Below, one piece after another: positions 1-5,977 of a stretch of 13,407 bases of DNA. The stretch is from DAOVDI01 sp965373045 (GTDB taxonomy: Bacteria; Acidobacteriota; Aminicenantia; Aminicenantales; Aminicenantaceae). A program made the translations under genes and the position numbers. How positions within the stretch are numbered: position 1 is the first letter of the stretch; every line of letters starts with the position of its first letter. The notes beneath the pieces are model-generated. The model worked only from the letters and a program-made list of their open reading frames with translations. It had not been told where the DNA came from and did no database searches. The stretch lies in contig CBDVEQ010000055.1 of NCBI GenBank assembly GCA_965373045.1, positions 1 to 13,407 on the forward strand, written 5' to 3'.

Positions 1-1
1 A

Positions 2-727
2 GCGCTATCTGTAAAAACTCCAAAGGTGGCAAAACAGCTCTATGCATGGGGCTCTATATCCTATCTTGCCAGGCGAGTGATTCCTATGCTCTGGGGAATC
101 TGCGCATTTATTTTTGTCGCTCAGACGCCCAAGCTTCTTTCCGCCTTTCAGGGTCCTAATGCATTGAACAGTCAATTCGGGATGCCGATCTTCATCGCCA
201 AGGTTTTGCCCAGCGGACTGCTGGGAATCATCGCAGCAGGAATGTTCGCAGCATTTATGTCTACTCATGACAGCTATTTATTAAGCTGGAGTTCAGTCAT
301 CACCCAGGATATTATCGCCCCTTTGAAAAGGAAGGCTCTATCCGATAAAAAACGTTTACTTATCACGCGGATCTCTATAGTCAGTATCGGTTGTTTTCTC
401 CTCTTGTGGGGCCTCTGGTTCGAAGCGCCCGTGTCTCTCTGGAACTATATGGCGGTGACCGGGACCATCTATCTTGCAGGCGCTTTTACCGTGGTTGTCG
501 CAGGGTTGTATTGGAAAAGGGCAAGCTCAACAGGGGCGATGATCGCTCTGCTTGCAGGGCTGCTGGCAATTCTGGGTCTCGGGAACTGGACAAAAGGGGC
601 TGATGTTCCATTCTATCTTTCTGATAAATTTATCGGCATTGCCACTTTTGTTGTGGCTTTTCTAGGTATGATTATCGGTTCCCTGCTGTTTCCTGACAAA
701 CCCAAACCACAGGAGGAAAAATCATGA
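2..727 (+). CDS. Sodium:solute symporter, C-terminal part (5' end outside the window)
   Basis: This is the C-terminal 241 residues of an inner-membrane sodium/solute symporter of the SSS (SLC5-like) family, which uses the Na+ gradient to import a small organic solute. The reading frame is open to the window edge, so the true start lies upstream. A GTG at 26 is internal and not a likely start. Several hydrophobic helices are visible. The stretch FMSTHDSYLLSWSSVITQDI (bases 254-313) matches the family helix whose Ser/Thr residues help form the Na+ site and which is followed by a short basic loop. Two to three further helices follow, with the family-typical GLYWKRAS motif and a charged tail ending in EEKS. 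The gene ends in ATGA, so the next small gene starts inside its stop. The substrate cannot be told from sequence; the downstream amidase suggests an amide-derived carboxylate or amino compound (inference). Confidence 0.92.
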   Translation, partial: ALSVKTPKVAKQLYAWGSISYLARRVIPMLWGICAFIFVAQTPKLLSAFQGPNALNSQFGMPIFIAKVLPSGLLGIIAAGMFAAFMSTHDSYLLSWSSVITQDIIAPLKRKALSDKKRLLITRISIVSIGCFLLLWGLWFEAPVSLWNYMAVTGTIYLAGAFTVVVAGLYWKRASSTGAMIALLAGLLAILGLGNWTKGADVPFYLSDKFIGIATFVVAFLGMIIGSLLFPDKPKPQEEKS

Positions 728-882
728 ACTGGGAACTCATTTGGAAGATCGTCCTGATATTCACTCTGGTCGCCTATTCTCTTCTTGCGATCATCGTTTT
801 TATCGGAGGCATCGGAAACGTCATCGCAATGCTTAGGGATCTGCGGGCGCCGATCGACATCCCTGAAGACCAGTCTGAGTAG
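724..882 (+). CDS. 52-residue single-helix protein, probable small accessory subunit of the symporter
   Basis: This is a small gene of 52 codons. It starts at the ATG inside the ATGA overlap with the symporter stop, and an AGGAGG just upstream (about 711-716) is well placed as its ribosome binding site. The protein begins MNWELIWKIVLIFTLVAYSL, has one hydrophobic segment at about residues 8-31, and ends in a short charged tail rich in Asp, Glu and Arg. Short single-helix partners encoded directly beside transporters are known (YhdT beside PanF, MetS for NSS transporters, and small accessory proteins annotated next to SSS symporters). Translational coupling to the symporter and the small membrane architecture support such a role. 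I do not recognise the exact sequence family, so the function is inferred from context. It is easily missed by gene callers with a length cut-off. Confidence 0.75.
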   Translation: MNWELIWKIVLIFTLVAYSLLAIIVFIGGIGNVIAMLRDLRAPIDIPEDQSE

Positions 883-885
883 ATC

Positions 886-2445
886 ATGGAAAAAAATCGA
901 TATTTCCTTCTCTTAATCGCTTTATTCCTGACAGTTTTTGTATTTGGCTGTACTTCCCGAACAAATAATATGGCCGGGGAAGACTCCCGGTTCTCCGTCC
1001 AAGAAACCACGATCACGGATATTCACGCTGCAATGAGAGCCGGAAATCTGACCGCCAATGAACTTGTCAATATCTATCTCGACCGGATAAAAAAATATGA
1101 TCAGCCCACAAAACTGAATTCGCTTATTGTTATAAATCCTAACGCCATAAAGACAGCCAAGGAACTGGATGAGGAATTCCAGAGAACAGGCAAACTGCGC
1201 CCTCTTCACGGCATTCCTATTATTGTCAAGGACAACTACGAGACTTTTGACATGCAGACTACAGCAGGATCCGAGGCTCTTCTTGGATTTATCCCTCCGG
1301 ACGATGCCTGTCAGGTTCGAAAACTGCGGGAAGCAGGAGCTATTATCCTGGCCAAATCCAATATGGGGGAATGGGCTTTCAGCCCCTATTACACCCTGAG
1401 TTCCTCCGCAGGGATGACGCTCAATCCCTATGACCTCCACCATGTCCCGGCCGGGTCAAGCGGCGGCACTGCTGCAGCAATCGCAGCTAATCTGGGAACC
1501 GCGGGCCTGGGAACAGATACGGGAAATTCCATCCGCGGCCCTTCGTCTCACTGCTGTCTGGTCGGCTTCCGCCCGACAATGGGATTGACAAGCCGGGACG
1601 GTATCATTCCCCTTTATTTGCGAAACGACATAGGCGGACCCATGACACGGACCATAGAGGATGCTGTCCGGATTCTGGATGTGATCGCGGGATATGACCC
1701 GGCTGACCCCATCACTCAAAAAAGTGACGGCCTGATCCCGGACAGCTATACTCAGTTCCTTGATAAAAACGGCCTCAAAGGTGCCCGGATCGGTGTGTTC
1801 CGGTTATTTACAGACATGCCATCAGCCGATCCCCAGGTGACAGCGCTGTTTGAAAAAGCCATTTCTGATATGAAAACCTTGGGAGCTCAGATCGTCGACC
1901 CTTTTGTGATCCCTGACTTTGGCAGGCTTACAAAAAACCTCTGGTGTGATACATTCCGCCACGACCTCAACAGATACCTGGCATCACTGGGAGAAAAAGC
2001 TCCTTTCAAAAATCTAACAGAGATCTACAATAAAGGCCTGTTCGGAACAATCAACAAGAGAAGGATCTACAGAGCCCTGGAAATACCGCTCAGCGATCAT
2101 CCGATCTGTAAAGATCTATACACAGAACCAAAAAACATTATCTTCCGGGAAGCTGTCCTGAAGGTCATGGAAGACCTGGAGGTCGACGTTATTATCTATC
2201 CCACATGGAGCAACCCTCCGAGAAAGCTGGGCGATCTCAAGAGCCCAGCCGGTGATAACAGCCAACTTATCCCGCCCCACACAGGACTCCCTGCCATCAC
2301 TGTCCCTATGGGATTTACTTATAAAAAACTCCCTGCAGGACTTCAGATCATCGGGAAACTGTTCGGTGAGCCGGATCTGATCCGGATCGCCTATGCCTAT
2401 GAACAGGCGACACAGCACCGCCGCCCTCCGAAAAGATTTAATTGA
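886..2445 (+). CDS. Amidase signature family hydrolase with lipoprotein signal
   Basis: This 519-residue enzyme belongs to the amidase signature family, which hydrolyses amide bonds with a Ser-cisSer-Lys triad. The triad is visible as Lys115 in IIVKDN, cis-Ser191 in AGSSGG and nucleophile Ser215 in DTGNSIRGPS. The 24-residue spacing between the two serines is the family norm. The N-terminus is a lipoprotein signal: positively charged start, hydrophobic core, then a lipobox VFGC with Cys22. The enzyme is therefore probably anchored outside the cytoplasm, which argues against the cytosolic GatA role in tRNA amidation; no gatB or gatC is nearby. The ATG lies three bases after the preceding stop, without a strong Shine-Dalgarno, which fits coupling within the symporter operon. 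The C-terminal GLPAITVPMGF stretch and the PAGLQIIG motif are also typical. The substrate is unknown; hydrolysis outside the membrane with uptake of the product by the upstream symporter is inference. Confidence 0.93.
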   Translation: MEKNRYFLLLIALFLTVFVFGCTSRTNNMAGEDSRFSVQETTITDIHAAMRAGNLTANELVNIYLDRIKKYDQPTKLNSLIVINPNAIKTAKELDEEFQRTGKLRPLHGIPIIVKDNYETFDMQTTAGSEALLGFIPPDDACQVRKLREAGAIILAKSNMGEWAFSPYYTLSSSAGMTLNPYDLHHVPAGSSGGTAAAIAANLGTAGLGTDTGNSIRGPSSHCCLVGFRPTMGLTSRDGIIPLYLRNDIGGPMTRTIEDAVRILDVIAGYDPADPITQKSDGLIPDSYTQFLDKNGLKGARIGVFRLFTDMPSADPQVTALFEKAISDMKTLGAQIVDPFVIPDFGRLTKNLWCDTFRHDLNRYLASLGEKAPFKNLTEIYNKGLFGTINKRRIYRALEIPLSDHPICKDLYTEPKNIIFREAVLKVMEDLEVDVIIYPTWSNPPRKLGDLKSPAGDNSQLIPPHTGLPAITVPMGFTYKKLPAGLQIIGKLFGEPDLIRIAYAYEQATQHRRPPKRFN

Positions 2446-2488
2446 CAGAACCCTTTGTTATTTGTACAGTATTACTGTACAATATAAT
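2442..2488 (+). promoter_or_regulatory. Promoter region of the yefM-yoeB operon
   Basis: A consensus -10 TATAAT is at 2483-2488, eleven bases before the antitoxin start codon. Its -35 partner is uncertain: TTGTAC at 2462-2467 gives a short 15-base spacer. A perfect TTGACA at 2442-2447, overlapping the amidase stop codon, pairs at 17 bases with TACAGT at 2465-2470. Either arrangement places the palindromic operator inside the promoter. Confidence 0.55.
2462..2482. promoter_or_regulatory. YefM-YoeB operator palindrome
   Basis: A perfect inverted repeat is present: TTGTACAGT, spacer ATT, ACTGTACAA. Each arm contains the hexamer TGTACA, which is the core reported for the paired palindromes bound by YefM and YefM-YoeB in the Escherichia coli operon. 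It sits 16 bases upstream of the antitoxin ATG and abuts a TATAAT, so bound repressor would block the promoter. The sequence is direct evidence; autoregulation is inferred from the family. Confidence 0.8.
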
Positions 2489-2498
2489 CGAGATAAAA

Positions 2499-2777
2499 AT
2501 GGCTATAAAAACAACCTATTCTCAAGCCCGGGCTAATCTTGCCAGGCTCTGCAATCTGGTCTCTGAAAACAGAGAAGTCGTATATATCAAGCGGCGGAAC
2601 GCAGAAGATGTGGCCCTCATCTCTGCCTCTGAGCTCTCAAGCCTATTAGAAACCGCTCACCTCATGAGGTCACCCAAAAATGCCCAGCGTCTTTTAACCG
2701 CATTAAATCACGCCATTGCCGGAAAAGAACCAGCTCAAAACCTTAAAGAGTTCAAAATAGACATGGGTCTTGAATAA
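2499..2777 (+). CDS. yefM: YefM/Phd-type antitoxin
   Basis: This 92-residue protein is the antitoxin of a type II toxin-antitoxin pair. It binds and neutralises the YoeB toxin and represses its own operon. The N-terminal half MAIKTTYSQARANLARLCNL fits the Phd/YefM DNA-binding fold, with Arg11 at the position of the conserved operator-contacting Arg. The middle contains VALISASELSSLLETAHLMRSP, closely parallel to the E. coli YefM pattern of a SLEETAYLLRSP segment. The charged C-terminus is the usual toxin-neutralising tail. I chose the ATG at 2499 because the longer reading frame back to a TTG at 2442 would run through the operator and promoter. The toxin gene starts two bases after the antitoxin stop codon TAA begins its last base (one base gap), so translation is probably coupled. 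Confidence 0.92.
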   Translation: MAIKTTYSQARANLARLCNLVSENREVVYIKRRNAEDVALISASELSSLLETAHLMRSPKNAQRLLTALNHAIAGKEPAQNLKEFKIDMGLE

Positions 2778-2778
2778 A

Positions 2779-3057
2779 ATGGTTCCTCCGGATCGAACGA
2801 TTCGTGAGGCCGTGTTTCATTATGAATTCAGAGAAGATATCAAATATTGGGTGAAGACGGACAGGAAAATCGCATTAAGGGCCTTAAAAATTGTCGAGGC
2901 CATCATAAAAGATCCATTTCTGGGTATCGGGAAACCCGAGCGCTTGAAATATCTTGCTCCCGGAGCATGGTCCAGACGACTTACTCAGGAGCATAGGATC
3001 GTCTATCTCGTCAGAGACGATCGAGTCGATTTCTTACAGGCTCGCTATCACTACTGA
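2779..3057 (+). CDS. yoeB: YoeB/Txe-type mRNA interferase toxin
   Basis: This 92-residue toxin has the RelE-like fold. YoeB enters the ribosomal A site and cleaves mRNA during translation, causing growth arrest when the antitoxin is degraded. The family catalytic residues are present: Glu54 in GKPERL, Arg73 in EHRIVY, and His91 and Tyr92 in the C-terminal YHY. The AWSRRLTQEHRIVY block is highly characteristic. The start is the ATG at 2779, one base after the antitoxin stop; an in-frame TTG at 2770 is less likely. The N-terminus is about eight residues longer than in E. coli YoeB, with MVPPDRTIRE before the usual beginning. All active-site residues are intact, so the toxin is probably functional. 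The gene runs towards the tRNA-Thr gene on the opposite strand. Confidence 0.93.
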   Translation: MVPPDRTIREAVFHYEFREDIKYWVKTDRKIALRALKIVEAIIKDPFLGIGKPERLKYLAPGAWSRRLTQEHRIVYLVRDDRVDFLQARYHY

Positions 3058-3085
3058 ACAAAAGGGGACGGTTCTAATAAAGAAA

Positions 3086-3158
<73 letters not shown>

Positions 3159-3186
3159 TTCAAAAACGTCAATTTTGAATAGATTG

Positions 3187-3215
3187 AAATTAATCGAAAT
3201 GCCGCGATTAGTCAA
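3187..3215 (-). promoter_or_regulatory. Candidate promoter of tRNA-Thr
   Basis: On the minus strand, TTGACT (positions 3215-3210) is followed after 17 bases by TAATTT (3192-3187). Transcription would start about 20 bases before the tRNA 5' end. The -35 is strong and the -10 is weak (3 of 6), so this is a tentative call. Confidence 0.4.
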
Positions 3216-3533
3216 GTTTTAACTCTTTTCAAATCTTTCCAATGTTTATCAGAATCACATTTGGGCCCCGCTTTTTTTAGAATACAGGAAAAATAACAGA
3301 TTTTTATCCTTTGTAGGGGTGACCCACATATTGAGGCCTCTTTTGAAAGACGTATAGACCCGAAATCAAAGAATTCTCTGGGAAAACACACGTCAAGAAC
3401 GAATGAATCTTTTGAGTGAATGGGATAGGGGGTGAGGGAAAGAGCTGAAGAGGGGTGAGAAAAAAGGATAAAAATAATACAAAATCATCCCCCAAAAATT
3501 CAACAGGAATACCACTCATGCGACTAAAATAAA

Positions 3534-3552
3534 GTGTTTAAATTTTGAACAC
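3534..3552. repeat. Near-palindrome directly before the first pilin start codon
   Basis: GTGTTTAAATTTTGAACAC is symmetric about position 3543, with one broken pair (T/G). It ends one base before the ATG at 3554. It could be an operator, or an mRNA hairpin that hides the start; there is no visible Shine-Dalgarno here. The function is inferred. Confidence 0.4.
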
Positions 3553-3553
3553 A

Positions 3554-3988
3554 ATGGAGAGCAAATTGGTTTCACTATCAACTATCATTTCAAAGAGAAA
3601 ATCCAATATTTCTGGGCTTTCTTTTGTGGAAGTATTGGTCACCATGGTTATTATGCAAGTTGTTCTGCTTTCCATGCTCAGCATGATCACCTTCGGTGCA
3701 AATCTTCTCATGAAAATGGAACAGACCACCATAGCTTCTCAATCTATTCATAAAAAGATCGAGCAGATCCGGAATATATCCTTTGAAGAAATCCTCTCCC
3801 TGGACGATACATTTACTGATGAGGATCTGACGCGTCTGAACAACGCCCAAGGCTATGTATTTCTTGATGATTCGGTCGGTCAGGACATCAAAAAACTTAC
3901 AGTCAGCATCCATTGGACCTTCCGGGGAAGGCCGATGATAAAAAAAGTTGTGACCTTCGTTACACGGGGAGGGATAAACAAAAATTGA
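3554..3988 (+). CDS. Type IV pilin-like minor pilin, PilV-like
   Basis: This 144-residue protein has a class III prepilin signal. After a basic leader (MESKLVSLSTIISKRKSNIS) comes Gly21, the predicted prepilin peptidase site, followed by LSFVEVLVTM with Glu at mature position +5 and a hydrophobic helix to about residue 48. That Glu and helix are what pilins and type II secretion pseudopilins use to pack into a filament. The rest is a short globular region with no recognised domain, containing the pattern FRGRPMIKKVVTFVTRGG near the end; mature-domain strands of this kind are seen in PilV/GspI-like proteins. I chose the ATG at 3554; a TTG at 3545 is in frame but lies inside the upstream near-palindrome. 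The leader is longer than in most pilins. It is the first of three adjacent pilin-like genes. Confidence 0.8.
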   Translation: MESKLVSLSTIISKRKSNISGLSFVEVLVTMVIMQVVLLSMLSMITFGANLLMKMEQTTIASQSIHKKIEQIRNISFEEILSLDDTFTDEDLTRLNNAQGYVFLDDSVGQDIKKLTVSIHWTFRGRPMIKKVVTFVTRGGINKN

Positions 3989-4590
3989 AAAAAGTATTTC
4001 CCTCAGGAAGTTCTTTTATTGAAGTCATTATGGCTTTTTCCATTATGGGCATTGTATTTCTGTCTATTTTGACCCTTTCCTCATCAAGTCAAAAACATTT
4101 TGCAAATCAAAGCAATAAAGCAGATTCACTTCTTAACTGCAGCTACCCTCTCATATGGATATCCAGGGACATCAAAGAGTCCATTCAGGTTTTCGCTGAT
4201 CCGGTCTTTGTCAATGGAAACTATTTTTCAACATCCTCTAACTGCCTGGTCCTGAAAATCCCTTCGGTCGATTCAAGTGGTTATATCATTGATGTTGATA
4301 ACACTCACGATACCATCATCTTTTGGCAGCATGGCCAATTTCCTAATCAACTAATGAGAACGGTTGTCGCGAATGAACTCAGTGCCAGATCTGATAGATC
4401 CCGCATCATCAATTCAAGCTTTCATTCCATGAATTTTGACTATTACAGAAAAGGAGGAGTAGCTACCTCGTCTTTTTCTGAGACAGCAATGATCAATGTG
4501 ACTTTGAGTGCACAATTTCAAGGGTCGGGGAAAAAATATCTGGAATCATTTTCTACCAGTGTGAACCTCCGAAATAAACTTGATGATTGA
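3985..4590 (+). CDS. Type IV pilin-like minor pilin, PilW-like
   Basis: This 201-residue prepilin-like protein uses a probable TTG start in the sequence TTGA, overlapping the stop of the preceding gene by four bases. A GGAGGG about eleven bases upstream could serve as ribosome binding site. The short leader MKKVFPSG is followed by SSFIEVIMAFSIMGIVFLSI, with Gly8 at the cleavage site, Glu13 at mature +5, and a helix to about residue 31. The mature domain carries alternating strand-like stretches and two cysteines (Cys52, Cys87) that could form a disulfide. The segment CSYPLIWISRDIKESIQVF resembles the conserved region after the helix in PilW/GspJ-like proteins. The frame extends upstream to a TTG at 3913, but that would put about 24 extra residues ahead of the leader, which is unlikely. 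It is probably a component of the filament tip complex. Confidence 0.75.
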   Translation: MKKVFPSGSSFIEVIMAFSIMGIVFLSILTLSSSSQKHFANQSNKADSLLNCSYPLIWISRDIKESIQVFADPVFVNGNYFSTSSNCLVLKIPSVDSSGYIIDVDNTHDTIIFWQHGQFPNQLMRTVVANELSARSDRSRIINSSFHSMNFDYYRKGGVATSSFSETAMINVTLSAQFQGSGKKYLESFSTSVNLRNKLDD

Positions 4591-4606
4591 TACCTCAGGA
4601 TCGAAC

Positions 4607-5827
4607 ATGAAGAAATTATCTGCCCGCAAAAAAAACAGAAAGGCTTCCAGGCATCAAGAAAAAGGTGTTGCTATGGTCATGGCCCTTTTCCTCTCAGTGG
4701 CCTTGCTCATTGTTGCCACCCCCTCTCTTTTTAAACTCACTGCTATGAAAGGCCTAACAGAGAAATCTCACAAAACATTAGCAGCTTTAAACCTGGCTGA
4801 AGCAGGTATAGACAGGGCAATATGGGAACTCAATTCAGGCGACATCTTGACCTGGAGCGGAGACAGCCAGATAAGAACGTTTTCCTTCGATTCTTTTCAA
4901 CCTCACGGTGGAGGGATAAATGGAAATGTCTCGGTAACAGTCCTGGATCCCTTTGGAGAGAACCCACTCATAGAATCCTCGGGTCAGATCAGTTCTCAAC
5001 CTTCTATCCAGGTAGGCAAAGCCGTGCGTGTTACGCTCAAGGAAAAGGAAATCCCATTCTTTAATTTTGGTGTATTCGGGAATGAAAGCGTTACCATTGC
5101 TTCCAATCTGAATATTTTGGGAAGTGTGGGGACAAATGGAACGGGCGCCGGGTCGATCACTATTGATTCAAACAGCACTGTTGACGGAGATATCATCTGC
5201 GGGATGGGAGGCGACCCGGAAATAGCCCTGGATATTGATGAGACTTCTTCTGTATCCGGCCAAATAGATTCAGCCGCTGAATTTAAAGATTTTCCTGACG
5301 TGGTTGTGCCTGAAGGCCTTCCCTATATGGGAGACGTCGAGATCAGCAACGACACGCTGACAATTTCCGAAAATGGAGATTATTCATCATTGGTCATAGG
5401 ACAGAATTCCCAGCTTATAATCTCAGGCGATGTGACCCTTCATGTTAGCGGATTATTCAGTTTAGGCAGCAATACAGAACTTCTAATCACAGAAGGATCG
5501 AGTCTAACTCTTTATCTTTCTGGATCACTGGATATGAACAGCAACTGCAGCGTTAACAATGCTAATAATGATTCAACAAAACTCAAATTCTACGGCACAG
5601 AATATTTGGATAGTAATATCCAGTTTGATTCTAATGTGGCTTTTTATGGAGCAGTCTATATGCCTTATGCTGATCTTACCATATCCAGCAATATTGACTT
5701 CTACGGGTCTGTATACGGGAGAAATGTCTATTTGAATGCCAATGTCTATGTCTCTTTTGAGGAAGGTCATGAAGATTTTTCTTCTTATAGGTTTGAGATA
5801 AAATCCTGGCAGGAAATACAATATTGA
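4607..5827 (+). CDS. PilX-like pilus protein with a C-terminal beta-helix-like domain
   Basis: This 406-residue protein has a PilX-type N-terminus: basic residues 2-19, Gly20, then VAMVMALFLSVALLIVATPS. As in PilX and GspK, there is no Glu at mature +5, which suits a subunit at the filament tip. The conserved LNLAEAGIDRAIWEL follows at 61-75. From about residue 160 the chain becomes repetitive, with short turns rich in Ser, Asn, Gly and Asp (for example SITIDSNSTVDGDI), suggesting a stacked beta-helix. Residues 347-385 (FYGAVYMPYADLTISSNIDF onward) match the C-terminal pattern common in PilX-N proteins of this type. The ATG at 4607 has AGGA six bases upstream and is preferred to the ATG at 4583 or TTG at 4580. 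It follows the PilW-like stop by 16 bases and ends the cluster. No pilus motor, platform or secretin genes are nearby, so it presumably uses machinery encoded elsewhere. Confidence 0.8.
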   Translation: MKKLSARKKNRKASRHQEKGVAMVMALFLSVALLIVATPSLFKLTAMKGLTEKSHKTLAALNLAEAGIDRAIWELNSGDILTWSGDSQIRTFSFDSFQPHGGGINGNVSVTVLDPFGENPLIESSGQISSQPSIQVGKAVRVTLKEKEIPFFNFGVFGNESVTIASNLNILGSVGTNGTGAGSITIDSNSTVDGDIICGMGGDPEIALDIDETSSVSGQIDSAAEFKDFPDVVVPEGLPYMGDVEISNDTLTISENGDYSSLVIGQNSQLIISGDVTLHVSGLFSLGSNTELLITEGSSLTLYLSGSLDMNSNCSVNNANNDSTKLKFYGTEYLDSNIQFDSNVAFYGAVYMPYADLTISSNIDFYGSVYGRNVYLNANVYVSFEEGHEDFSSYRFEIKSWQEIQY

Positions 5828-5977
5828 CTTTCAACCGGGAACATTCTTCAATTTTTTTCCATAATATTTTTATCAACTAAAAATCCCATCCAATTTTCCC
5901 TTCCCCTTTTTCCTTGCTCTTGGAAATCAAATTTATTATTATGACGGCTATTACTTAAGAAAGATTTTTAGTAAATC
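5828..5977. other. Intergenic region before smc with a candidate promoter
   Basis: This is an AT-rich gap. TTGCTC at 5914-5919 and TATTAT at 5937-5942 are separated by 17 bases and could drive smc, with a start point near 5949. The -10 is good (5 of 6) and the -35 is weak (3 of 6). No hairpin terminator for the pilin genes was found, although there are several T-rich runs. Confidence 0.4.

Larger units (their letters stand above)
3159..3553. other. Intergenic region between tRNA-Thr and the pilin genes
   Basis: About 395 bases with no convincing gene. The longest minus-strand frame (3304-3519, 71 codons) starts without a ribosome binding site and encodes a low-complexity Phe/Pro-rich sequence. 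The stretch contains the candidate tRNA promoter, the string GTAGGGGTGACCC at about 3314-3326, and a purine-rich tract at about 3420-3475. No clear rho-independent terminator was seen. GGGCCC at about 3263-3268 is followed by T residues but leaves no room for a loop. Confidence 0.6.

Noticed and set aside
2442..2498. N-terminal extension of the antitoxin from a TTG at 2442
   Set aside because: It would translate through the palindromic operator and the TATAAT; the ATG at 2499 gives the normal YefM N-terminus.
3255..3280. GGGCCCCGC followed by a T run as a rho-independent terminator
   Set aside because: The GC palindrome GGGCCC has no loop, so a hairpin cannot form; no alternative stem was found.
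3304..3519. 71-codon minus-strand frame between tRNA-Thr and the pilin genes
   Set aside because: No ribosome binding site, Phe/Pro-rich low-complexity translation and no recognisable motif; it appears to be chance in AT-rich intergenic DNA.
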